This document shows positions 11,872 to 21,637 of a stretch of DNA of 64,000 nucleotides, one piece after another. Origin of the DNA: Tetraselmis striata (taxonomy: Eukaryota; Chlorophyta; Chlorodendrophyceae; Chlorodendrales; Chlorodendraceae); contig VCJN01000149.1 of NCBI GenBank assembly GCA_006384855.1, positions 26,582 to 90,581 of the forward strand. Direction: 5' to 3'. Positions within the stretch are counted from its first letter, which is position 1, and the number at the start of each line of letters is the position of its first letter. The notes beneath the pieces were generated by a model that worked only from the letters and a program-made list of their open reading frames with translations, did no database searches and was not told where the DNA came from. The translations under genes were made by a program, and so were the position numbers.

Positions 11872-13430
11872 TTTTCTGCTAGGCTCGGTAGTCGCAATGA
11901 AGTCCCCGGCGGGCCCGCCTTCCGTAATTTATACCAGTACCATGTCGTGCCGTCCCCGTAGTACATTGGGCCTGCATCGCGCCTCGCGTGGTTAGCCGTA
12001 ATCTTTGGGACTCCCGCCACGCTGAACTTTAACGCCTCACAATACAGCAAGCTCCGTGACGACTCGCAACGGACACTTTACTACCATGCATCTCACCAGC
12101 GTCGGAGCGCCAGTGACTAGTAGCTAGCCCCTACCAACCCCCGCCGCTGCGAGCCGCCGGCGCCGAGTAGTGGTGTGCCATCGGGCATCGCAAATCCAAG
12201 CGCCGTATTCCTTAGGGCAAGGAGGGCTGGACGCCTTCCGAGGGGACTTGGGTAGAGGTGACCAAGAAAATGCGCTGCTGCGCGTGTGGCGCCTGCTTCA
12301 CGAAGACTCGGTTCTACGACACACACAGATGGGCATGCGCCCAGTCGCCCCCGTCCACCGCCGCGCCTGTCGCAGCCGGTGATGATGGCGCCCTGCGGTA
12401 GCTGCTGCATTGTACGGCCGTCACCCCTCTGCTCCGTCCGGACCCGGTCAGACCGAAAGGCGGGGCGAGCCGCCGGGTGCATCGATACCGTCGCCCCCGC
12501 CATCGCCCCCGCCGTCTCTCCGCCGCTCTCGTCTCCCCGAAACGAATCAGCGAGCCCCGCACCCGGCGGAGGGGAGGGGCGTTCGGTGTCGTCTGATGGT
12601 GGCATGGCAGCAAGCATGGTAGCGCAGGAGATGAATGCCGAACTTCACGTGGGCGCTATTATAACCAAGACGTTCGGGACGCGGGGGACCTTTCTCGGCC
12701 AGGTAGTCTCCTCCCCCCCCCCCCCCCCCCTCCCCATGTTCCACCTGCCATATATATAGCCCCACCGCCGACATGTGACAGCCACCCGTATCATCCAACA
12801 CCCAGGTCGTCGGCTAGAGATGGGATAACGAGGACGCAGACCCGGCTGATAGAGAGCTGGTGATGAAGGTGATTTACGACGATGGCGACTCGGAAGAGCT
12901 AACTGAGTCGAAGATACAACCGCTATACCCGACGACAGAGCAGCTGAGCGATTTCAGTCGCAGATTGCCTCAAGGCGCCATTGGCGCCCTTCCGGCGTGC
13001 GCCCCTTGCGCACCCACCGACGGTGCCTTCGGGGGGGTCCTTAGATATTCGCTAAGGGGTGAGGGTATCGCACTGGCCACGTGTAAACGATGATTTGCTG
13101 TGCTTCATCCTTACTACACGCGCATTCGTTTAGATGCTTGCGCGCATATGTGCACATGACATGAGCTACGCCAGCTTCTCGACGCCGATAGCGACGCCGA
13201 AGGCATTGTCGCGGGGGTTGTGGAAGGCAACCCCTCTGACGACAGCCGCAGCGACAGCGACGGCGAGAGACGCTGTTGCGAGGTATAACTTCAGTACCGG
13301 GACGTCAGCCGCCGTGAAGCAAGGCGCCTCTGCCGCCCCCGCCAACTGGGCGGCCTGCGCAGAGGCGCTGGATACGTACTGTCAAGGAACTGGCACACTG
13401 GAGTATGAGCCGGCATGGAAGCGCGCATAT
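11761..13430 (+). repeat. Left arm of a 7.4-kb inverted-repeat element
   Basis: Matches 17471-19134 in reverse orientation over its whole length with small indels. Anchors: the outer end GCAC(T/C)AG(C/G)CTCCCAG, then ACTGTAATGG, CGCGATTTTCCCAC and GGCGGGCCCGC; the middle CACGTGGGCGCT(A/G)T with AACCAAGACGTTC; the inner end AACTGGGCGGCCTGCGCAG and GGCATGGAAGCGCGCATAT. Arms of this length with genes inside suggest long terminal inverted repeats or a large inverted duplication of one element end. Confidence 0.8.
12604..13093 (+). CDS. Chromo/Tudor-like small protein encoded in the inverted-repeat arm
   Basis: Exon 1 (12604-12702, 33 codons) carries HVGAIITKTFGTRGTFLGQ and ends at a GT donor followed by a C-run. 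A second exon starting near 12853-12857 carries VMKVIYDDGDSEELTESKIQPLY and stops at 13093. The pattern G..I.K.F...G.F.G.V then YDDGDSEEL is typical of a small chromo/Tudor-like domain often fused to mobile-element proteins. The acceptor of exon 2 is not settled. The other arm carries the same exon 1 on the minus strand, ending near 18160, with TKTFKTRRSFDSR in place of the glycine-rich end, so one copy at least is diverging. Confidence 0.4.
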
Positions 13431-13460
13431 GAAATGGAGCTCGACCCCCATAACATCAAG
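13134..13460 (+). CDS. Unrecognised element ORF reaching the inner end of the left arm
   Basis: ATG at 13134 opens a frame with MSYASFSTPIATPKALSRG, NWAACAEALDTYCQGTGTL and YEPAWKRAYEMELDPHN, ending at a GT donor followed by a long C-run. The right arm encodes the same protein on the minus strand at 17774-17526 (MSYANFSTPIATAKALSRG), then diverges by frameshift. A downstream exon is possible but unproven. I recognise no domain; presence in both arms says it belongs to the element. Confidence 0.35.
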
Positions 13461-13639
13461 TGAGCACCCCCCCCCCCCCGGACCCATGCCCCCTCTCTAC
13501 ACCCATTTAATCATAACCTGAACTCAGGTCATAGGTCAGAATCTTAACGCAACATGTTCCGGGTATATACGCAACTTTCTGCTACTATATGTGAACCGCC
13601 TACTGCGTTCCATGCTGCGCGTTGCTACCCTGCTGCGCG

Positions 13640-13695
13640 TTGGCGCCCCGCTGCCCCGGCCGCGGCGCGTTGGCGCCCCGCTGCCCCGGCCGCGC
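13640..13695 (+). repeat. Tandem duplication of a 30-bp GC-rich unit
   Basis: Two adjacent copies of GCGCGTTGGCGCCCCGCTG followed by CCCCGGCCGCG. Lies just inside the left arm. Confidence 0.75.
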
Positions 13696-13799
13696 TAGCA
13701 ATGGAATTGCGGTTTGTGAAATCGACGGACATGAGTCGATTCAACTCTTATCTGCGGTCGAAAATGATATGTTATGATCGTTGATTATGATTAATGAGG

Positions 13800-14424
13800 T
13801 TGCTGGCTGCACTACCCCGCAGGTACGACATGTATCACAAGTGCAAGATAGGAGCGCATCTTATGGATAAAGGCACCCCCCCCCCACGTCTGACTCCAAA
13901 CTGTCTACACAGTATCGCCTTGCTGAGTTCTGGTATACACATACATGCAGGTTGTGCATAAGAAGCCCGAGACATGCCTGTGGTGTGCAAACACAATACA
14001 TGAGACGAGCAGTGGGTGCCAACTTATGAATACGGCAAGCATGCCGTACTGCGAGACAGGCGTGCCAAGGTGGAGCAGCATGACAACCACATGTATGTTG
14101 GGGGAGTGCAGTACTTCATGGAGGTGACCCCCACCAGCCCTTCGCTGCCGGACCTCATCCTCGTTGTGTGCCGACTGCACGCAGTTGAGCGCATGGCAAT
14201 AGGGTCCCCCCTTGGCACTGGTGATTGGCAGAGCAACGCGCCCTTTGGCCAAACATTTGCAGAGTCATCACGCCTTCCCTGTCTCGCTGAAGCACATCGG
14301 GGAGAAACTGTGCTGCTTCTATGCTGATCCGGACATAGTGACAGGCCAGCACTTATTCAAGTTTGGCATGTCCTCACAGGATGTGGGGCAGTATGTGTGG
14401 TGCACATATAACACAATGACTTGA
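13800..14424 (+). pseudogene. Broken coding remnant inside the inverted-repeat element
   Basis: Coding-like stretches occur in different plus-strand frames: one near 14016-14190 with GKHAVLRDRRAKVEQHDN, YVGGVQYFMEVT and PDLILVVCRLHAVE, another near 14275-14424 with FPVSLKHIGEKLCCFYADP, GQHLFKFGMSSQDVGQYVWC and a stop. Together they look like one protein interrupted by frameshifts or unseen introns. No family recognised. Confidence 0.35.
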
Positions 14425-14808
14425 ACTGCTAGCTGAATTTCCGTATAGCTTGTAAACGTAATCGATCAAACTTATGCTGCCTAGCAATGCCGCGCAGCGC
14501 CCCGGCTCCGTTGATGCCATGCGCACCCGCCGCCCAAATAAACCTAACCCCCTTATGCAATCTGAATCCACGGCGGTTTTTAAACAGCCACTGCTTGCAG
14601 TCTGTTGGGTACGAGGGATTGCAAAGAGAGGTGATACAGTTGGGACAGTCACATGGGTAAGGCTTGCCGGACTGTTACACAATCCTAAAATTACCGCACT
14701 TCTGCGTGCTGCTACTCGCTACTTACTTTGTACTTTCCCCGCTATGGATAACTAGTAGCTCCCACCTTGGCAAGGGGGGGAGGGGGTCGGGCAAGGCAGC
14801 AGGAGGCG

Positions 14809-15180
14809 TCACAAGATCGCCTCGTTTGAACTTAGGCACGTATGGTCGCCTACTCCATATGTGCTTTTGAACCCGCCAAAGTTTTTTGAAGCTTGTGTGC
14901 CCTTGGAGGGTAGGGGCAGCCAAGCCTTGGACCACGCGCGGCTCACAGTCCTTCGAGGGAGCCATTCCTTAAGGGCGCCAAACACTACGGGGCAGTTGTT
15001 AGCGGCCTTTTCCCGAATGTTCGCCCACACGTCCTCAGGTAGATCGTCCCACGGGCAGTGCAGCACCTCGCCGGGTACGGGCGCGGGAGCTGACGTTTCC
15101 TCCACCGACTCGTCGGGTTCGGGTCCGGGGGCTGCCCCTTTCGTCACGGGCTGTGGCTTCACTTCCGGGGCTGCATCCAT
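14809..15180 (-). CDS. Possible F-box-like protein, unrecognised
   Basis: Open frame with ATG at 15180. A Pro/Glu-rich leader precedes LHCPWDDLPEDVWANIREKA and RRTVSRAWSKAW. The LPxDVWxxI ... R.VSRAW pattern is like the start of an F-box domain, but the remainder is too short and weak for a firm call. It sits in the interior of the inverted-repeat element, next to the left LTR-like repeat, and may be captured sequence. Confidence 0.25.
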   Translation of the reverse strand: MDAAPEVKPQPVTKGAAPGPEPDESVEETSAPAPVPGEVLHCPWDDLPEDVWANIREKAANNCPVVFGALKEWLPRRTVSRAWSKAWLPLPSKGTQASKNFGGFKSTYGVGDHTCLSSNEAIL

Positions 15181-15239
15181 CGCGCGCAGTTGGGCAGTAC
15201 GACACATGTTGTTATGACCTACTACCCCACGCACCCTCG

Positions 15240-15485
15240 GCAGCCCTGACGTATAATCAGCCGCTTGTCTGACTGTTTGGGCTTGTGCAGTAGACACGTG
15301 CAGTCGATTTAGAAGCGGAGTACGCCAGATTACGCGACCATTCCCCGTTAAGGGTTAGCTACGGCCGATTTGCGGTTCTGTCGCGAGTGTGTGTCAAATG
15401 TGTCCTCATGTAAACGCAAAATACGGGATATATACGGGACATTAGGCGATGATTACACAGCAAGCCGGAGTGCGCCAACAGCGGA
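15240..15485 (+). repeat. LTR-like direct repeat, left copy
   Basis: Aligns with 17195-17470 in the same orientation. Shared blocks: GTTTGGGCTTGTGCAG, TTCCCCGTTAAGGG, GTGTCAAATG, TGTCCTCAT and AC(A/G)CAGCAAGCCGG, in the same order with indels. Flanks the gag-like gene at 15710-16866. Confidence 0.7.
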
Positions 15486-15709
15486 GCGCGATGAGGTCTT
15501 CTAGGCGCGCGGCGCCGGACTTGGTGTTTTTGAATAAAGCAGCAGCTGCGCCCGCCTGACGCACACTCGCACCCGCAGACCGCACTCGCATACCGCACTC
15601 GCAGAGCGCGGTTAAGAACGCCTCGGCCGACGGTCCATCCCATACTCTCACTACGAGCCGGAGGCACCAGTCCACCCTGAAAGGTACACCGAGTCGGCGA
15701 GTCGCTGAC

Positions 15710-16866
15710 ATGACTGCGTGGAGGATTTGAATTTCACAGGCGTTGACCGCCCCGTGCCGCGTTTTGCTGTTTGCTCATGCAGCCAAGGACAAGGCGGTGC
15801 TGTCGGTTGTTTTTGACGAATGCTGGCCGCGCGACAATCAGACAGGGATCCCTTACCCTCTGAAGAAGACGCACAGGTTTCCCATCGCCGCGCCCCCGTA
15901 CACCGAGCGGATCTGCTACACTACTTTCAACTACCGTGCTGGCTAGTACACGGCCGACAACGTCGTCTACGCCAAGGAGGCCGTCATTGCCGCGTTCCGA
16001 GAGTACACCCCCTCCCCCTTCCGCCCAACCCCACTGCGACCATCCTTGTGGGTCGTGCTGACGGTGCACCTCGTGATGTACAGGAAGCAGCGGGACGTGA
16101 GGAACTACCTCGCTCGGTACTACTTCCAGGATGAGGGCAAGGACGGCCAAGGAGGTAGGAAGAAGGGACCATTGCCGAGCGCGGACGGACTCGCGAAGGC
16201 CCTCGACCTTGCAGAGGCATGGCACCAGAGCGAGCTGGGGAGGTACTACCAAGCCGGCAAGTGCCCCCCTGCTACCGTGATGTTCAAGGGCGAGGAGGAG
16301 GTCTGCGAGGTGACGCCGCATTGGGAAGCCGCAGGTGAGTCGCGTTTGTTTCCGCACTTGTTCGATTACACAGCCACCGCCGCCACGACAAGCAATCAAC
16401 ACGCATACTGACTTTCGCAGTTGCTGTGTCAGACCCCCGTCCAGTCCCTACGTTCGGCGGTAATAAGCCGATCGTATCGAGTGTTCAGCGCAACAAGATC
16501 GTGTCGGTGCCGCTGGCGGGCACCGCTGCGTCGCCAAAGCTCCACGGCTTCGTGGGCGTGCTGGCGCATCAACAGAAGAGGGCGGGCGGCATCATCAAGC
16601 ACAACACTAACGCGGTCAAGAACCTGGCCGCCACGCAAGCCGTCCCCGGCGACAACGTCGACGAGGGCAGTAGCCCGGAGCCCCCGGCCAAGCAGCCCGC
16701 CAAGCTGGCGGTTGGAGGGCTGACCCAGGGCCGGGGTGGTGCCGGGGCCAGGGCGGGCGGTGGGGCGCTCGGGTCGCGGGCCGGCCGCCGGGCCGCCGTA
16801 GCCGCTGCCGCCACCCGCGAGCAGCAGGCCGGCCGCCGAGGCGGTCCCAGTCAAAACCGGATGTAA
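15710..16866 (+). pseudogene. Gag-like two-exon gene of the nested LTR-like unit, with in-frame stops
   Basis: One frame runs from ATG 15710 through KDKAVLSVVFDECWPRDN, IPYPLKKTHRFPIAAPP, VYAKEAVIAAFREYTP and RDVRNYLARYYFQDEG to a GT donor at about 16333. A second exon from about 16422 (after TTTCGCAG) carries VSDPRPVPTFGGNK and LHGFVGVLAHQQKRAGG, then a Gly/Arg/Ala-rich basic tail to TAA at 16866. Two stops interrupt the first exon, near 15728 and at about 15944. The basic tail, LTR-like flanks and absence of polymerase suggest a capsid (gag-like) protein, but no gag domain is recognisable. Confidence 0.4.
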
Positions 16867-17194
16867 ATAATTTATTCCGCCCGCCCACTGCCGCGCGCCC
16901 GCTCACTGGCACTGCCGCGCGCGCGCTATCGCGGATTAGGCCAGAGCGTATCGAGATTGTCGGGCTTCAAGGGGCAGATGTAAAAATAGTCCGCGTTGGA
17001 TGCAGCGTCGCGAGGACGTGTGATATGCGCCTGATGCAGTTTATTACGAGTACGTCACGGAATGACAACAGACAAGTGTCATACTACTGGTAAGATTACA
17101 AGATAAATACATGGTATTACAGTATAACTACGAGACAGGCTGGGCGCCTAGTGCGTGTGCCAACTGACCTCTTGCGGCACTACAAGCCGTTTGG

Positions 17195-17470
17195 CAGTCC
17201 CGTCGTATAGGGATAGTCAGTCGCTTTGTCTCATTTATTATTGTTTGGGCTTGTGCAGACGCGTACCGTCGAATTACAAGCTCATTACGGGACTCTTCCC
17301 CGTTAAGGGGTGGATACGAGCAAAGTACGACCCTGGAGCATGTATGTGTCAAATGAGGACACATGTGTCCTCATTTACACGCTAAATACGGTCGCGATAC
17401 GTGATATGGCTCAGGGCGGAACACAGTATTATGCTATGGATACGCAGCAAGCCGGGTACTCGCGCACTAC
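17195..17470 (+). repeat. LTR-like direct repeat, right copy
   Basis: Second copy of the repeat at 15240-15485. Its right end, just after CGCAGCAAGCCGG, meets the inner end of the right inverted arm at 17471. Confidence 0.7.
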
Positions 17471-19134
17471 ATATGCGCGCTTCCATGCCGGCTCAGGCTC
17501 AAGTGTGCCAGTTCGTTGACATTACTTATCCAGCGCCTCTGCGCAGGCCGCCCAGTTGGCGGGGGCAGCTGAGGCGCCTTGATGCACGGCGGCTGAGGTC
17601 CCGGTATGGTTTTGAAGTCATACCTGGGAATAACGTCTCCTCCGCCGTTGCTATCGCTGCGGCTGTCGTCAGAGGGGCTGCCTTAAACAACCCCCGCGAC
17701 AATGCCTTCGCCGTCGCTATCGGCGTCGAGAAGTTCGCGTAGCTCATGTCAGGTACACATATGCGCGCAAGCATCTAAACCAATGCGCGTGTAGTAAGGA
17801 TGAAGCACAGCGAATCATCTTTTACACGTTGCTAGTGCGATAGATACTCTCACCCCTACGCCGATTGCTAAGCAACCCTTCGAAGGCACCGACGGTGGGT
17901 GCGCAAGGGGCGCACCGCCGGTAGGGCGTCAATGGCGCCTTGAGGCAACATGCGAGTGAAATCGCTAAGCCGCTATGTCGTCAAGTATAGCGGCTGTATC
18001 TCCGACTCAGTAAGCTCCTCGCAGTCGCCGTCCGCCGGGTCTGCGTCTTCGTTATCCCATCTCCAACTGACGACCTGGATGTTGGATGATACACACAAGT
18101 GGCTATCTTAGGGCGGCGGTGGGCCTATGGCAGGTGTGACGAGACGTCAGGGAGGACTACCTGGCCGAGAATCAAAGCTCCTCCGCGTCTTGAACGTCTT
18201 GGTTATGACAGCGCCCACGTGAACCTCGGCAATCATCTTTCGCGCTGCCATGCTTGCTGCCAGGCCACCATGAGATGACACTGAACACCCCTCCCCGCCG
18301 CTGGGTAGTGCGGGGCTCGCTGATTCGTTTCGGGGAGACGGGAGCGGCGGAGAGGGAGGCGGGGGCGATGATGGCGGCGACGGCATCGATGCATGACCCG
18401 GCTCGCCCCGCGTTTCGGTCTGACCGGGTCCGGACGGAGCAGAGGGGTGACGGACGTACGGTGCAGCAGGGGCGCCATCACCACCGGCTGCGATAGGCGT
18501 TGCGGTGTCCAGAGGCTTGGCGCACGCCTCCGTCCATCTGTGAGTGTCGTAGAAGCAAGTCCTCGAGACATAGGCGCCACACGCGTGGCAGCTCATTCTC
18601 TTGGTCACCTCTTCCCAAGTCCCCTTGGCAGCGGTCCAGTCCTCCTTGCCCTTTGGAATACGGCGCTTGGAGTTGCGACGCCCCATGGCACACCGCTACT
18701 CGGCGCCGGCGGCTCGCAACGGCGGGGATTGGTAGAAGCTAGTCACTGGCGCCAGTCACGCGCTGTTGATATGCATGGTAAAGTGTCCAGCACTTCAGCC
18801 CGCAGTCCGAGACCTAGGCCGCTGCTCGTCGTCATGGAGCTTGTGAGGCGTTAAAGCACGGTGTGGCGGAAGTGCAGATGATTACTATACGGGTAGCCGC
18901 GTGAGACGCGATGTGGGTCCAATGTACTATGGGGATAGACAACATGCTATAGGTATCTCTAGATAGCATTTTACGGAATGCGGGCCCGCCGGGCACTTCA
19001 TTGCGATTACCGAGCCTAGCAACAAAGTGGCGATTACACGACATATGCAGCGATTGCAAGCCCATTCGGTGGGAAAATCGCGATAACGGGCCATTACAGT
19101 GTATTAATTACGAGATAGGCTGGGAGCCTGGTGC
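17471..19134 (-). repeat. Right arm of the 7.4-kb inverted-repeat element
   Basis: Reverse-complement partner of 11761-13430. Minus-strand frames at 18693-18147 and 17774-17526 encode diverged versions of the left-arm proteins. Its outer end, ATTACAGTGTATTAATTACG then AGATAGGCTGGGAGCCTGG, is also found at 17116-17155 on the same strand. Confidence 0.8.
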
Positions 19135-19429
19135 ACACCCCCGTACAGCCCACCAACTTCCGCCCACCCCGTAGCCCTACCTCCCGTCCCCTTCGTGGAC
19201 ACAAGGCGATCACGAATGCTTCGGGGCGCGTGTATGTCCCGGGCCGGCGGGCGCGTGGTCCACCCTCGCGATAACCGCCCGCGATTGACCACCCTCATCA
19301 GGGATTCGCGTTTCGCTGACACCATCCGCCTTTAGGGCCAAAACCCCTCGAATAGAAAGTAGTAGATAGGTCCCGACGCCGCCCAACTACCCAAGCATAC
19401 TACTACTCCCCACGACCATGGCTTGCTAG

Positions 19430-19830
19430 TACCCCCACATCTCCGCCCGAAACACTGCAACAAGCCGGACGGAGTCGTACGCGTCATCGGATGCGACTGG
19501 GCCCGGCCACGGAAACCATAACTCCATGCCGTGACCCAAGAGCAATTTAGAAAAATACAGATAATCGAATTGAAGTATTGCACTGAGCTCAACAATACCA
19601 CCATACCCGCTCTCATCTGCACGAAATACCAACCCTTGGTGGACGCCCTACGAAAACAAGGCGGGACATGTCCGTTGAAATCATCCCCGTCACCCTAAGC
19701 CGCAGCGGCACCATGCACAAACTCATGCTAGACTCCATCCAATACCTCACGGCCTTCCGCCCCAAGAAGCAACCCCTAGACAAAACCCCCTACTCCGCCG
19801 CCCGGCGCCGCTGCAATCCGCCCATGTAGA
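19430..19830 (+). pseudogene. Retroelement endonuclease-tail remnant
   Basis: Plus-strand reading gives GVVRVIGCDWARP, then ELKYCTELN and KYQPLVDALRKQG in one frame, and IIPVTLSRSGTMHKLMLDSI with ARRRCNPPM and a stop in another, so at least one frameshift. The IELKYC ... Y..L...L...G ... P...S..GT pattern is what I associate with the tail of reverse transcriptases of non-LTR-like elements, where the E-K pair is part of a nuclease site. No reverse-transcriptase core precedes it. Confidence 0.45.
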
Positions 19831-21478
19831 AAACTCTACAGACAATCAATCGGATGGTTGCATATACTCCTCCGCTGGCATATCCCGACAGTCCCTCGAA
19901 CCCACCATGTCCAAACCCAGTTGTACCTCCCACAACTCTACCACACCCACTTACCGATTATAACAAACACGCTTTCGAAGATCACCATATATACACGACA
20001 TCTACCCCCGCTACGGCACGGGGGGGGGGGGGGGGGGGGGGGGGCATTATCAAGCGGTAGGTGCAGAAGGAGGAGGGGCGCGGGCGAAAAGGAGGAAGGC
20101 GGCCGGAAGGGGCATCCGTACTCTCTAGGGTTCCCACCACGGTTGAATACAGCAGGTCCTAAAAGCAACTCGGGTTGGGCAGTGGAGAGCAACAAGTCAG
20201 CACGTAATTTGATTTCAATTTCAATTTCCCATCGTCCGTGATTCATTTCTAAATACGATGTGATGTGGTCGTCGTGTAGTGTAACGCTGACTGACTGACT
20301 GCTGATATTAAAGTAGAGTTCGCCCCGGGTTCGCGCAGGGGCCGCCGCAGCACTGACTGTTGTCATGAAACCCAGGCCGGCCGCCTGCCCGCCGCCTAAC
20401 CCCACATGCTACGTGTGCCGGCTGCGATGTATACTCGTACAAGTACGCGCCTCGCGCGCGAGCGTGAGTAACTTTACGAGTACAAAGAGCATTTTACATG
20501 AAACGATCGGTCACTAGTTTCATATTATTTAAATCCTAGAATTGGGTAGCGAGATTTTCGTCTGTGTACGGGCGCTTCTCGTATTCTCACTAAACATGCA
20601 CGATGACGATAATTGCGATTTTGAATGTTGACTTGATTGCGATTTGATTTGGAATATATGGGTTCGTTGTGTGAAAATATGCGAGTCGTTTTGTGCGCGT
20701 AGCCGATGTTCGTTGTCGGCGGTGTCTCAAGGCGCGGGCGGGCGGGCGCAGCACGCACGAGCGGGAGACGTGCCCCGCCACAAAATGTGCCACCACCACC
20801 ACCATCACTGCAACCACCAAAAATAACACTCCGCCCAACGCTCGTGATCGACCAAACACTACCGGCACACGACCCGTGATCGACTGCCGCCTGTCATTAC
20901 CATCGGGATTGTTTTCTCGGCAGAGTACTGTACGTGCCGGGTTTCGACGTGTCTGCTACATATATCCGCAAACGAGGACAAGTCTCACTCCGCCACGAGA
21001 TCGGGGCAGGTGAGCGGCGAGCCTCTTGTGCCCGCCCACAACTCCCCGACAGAAGGGAACCCTGGTACCCTAGCCTTGGGCATATGTCACGTCACCCATC
21101 AGCACCTCAATCAGTCCCTCCGTTGGTCAGCGGACCGTTGCTGCGCGGGGCGACTCAGACGCATCGGCACCGACGAAACCGAGATGTCCTTACGAGGGCA
21201 AAATGAATGCGATGGCAGAGACTACTGGTACCGCCCGGTCAATATGTAGTGGTCATAGGCGAGCCATAGGCGAGCCTGCAGTAGGTGGCGGTGAGCAAGC
21301 CGCCTCGGCAGGCGCGATGGAGTAGTTGCTAACACGACTGCCCTCCCCCCCCCCCCCCCCCCCCCCTCTCCCGGGCTTTGCTAGCTACCCAAGCGCACCA
21401 GCCAGTCTCCCGGGCGCCTTCCCAGCAACTGCTCGTGTGGTCCAGAAACTCCGAGTTGGAGGCATCAACCCCGCCATC
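19831..21478. other. Gene-poor stretch with G22 and C24 homopolymers
   Basis: Contains a poly-G run at 20022-20043 and a poly-C run at 21343-21366, plus short frames with no recognisable domain. The last part may be the 5' leader of the small protein at 21479, with the C-run inside a leader intron. Confidence 0.4.
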
Positions 21479-21637
21479 ATGGTGTGGCAAACTGGCAAGC
21501 AGGGGCTGATGCAACACTACTACGCCCTGGGCGCGATCAGCGTGGGCCTCGCCGGGGTCACGCTGTACATGGTGGGCGGCCGGGCGCTGCGCTACGTCAC
21601 ATGGCCCCAGAGCGCCACCCCCAAGGACCAGGCCTGA
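21479..21637 (+). CDS. 52-residue single-pass membrane protein, unrecognised
   Basis: ATG at 21479 in good context opens a 52-codon frame to TGA at 21637. Residues 14-35 (YYALGAISVGLAGVTLYMVG) are one hydrophobic helix; the N terminus has QTGKQGLMQH and the C terminus RALRYVTWPQS. Size and layout are like the many small accessory subunits of mitochondrial inner-membrane complexes in algae, but I cannot match it to one. The open frame extends upstream to 21326 through the poly-C run, probably non-coding. Confidence 0.45.
   Translation: MVWQTGKQGLMQHYYALGAISVGLAGVTLYMVGGRALRYVTWPQSATPKDQA

Noticed and set aside
15734..16402. 222-codon minus-strand frame
   Set aside because: Antisense to the gag-like gene; His/Val/Leu composition is that of a shadow frame.
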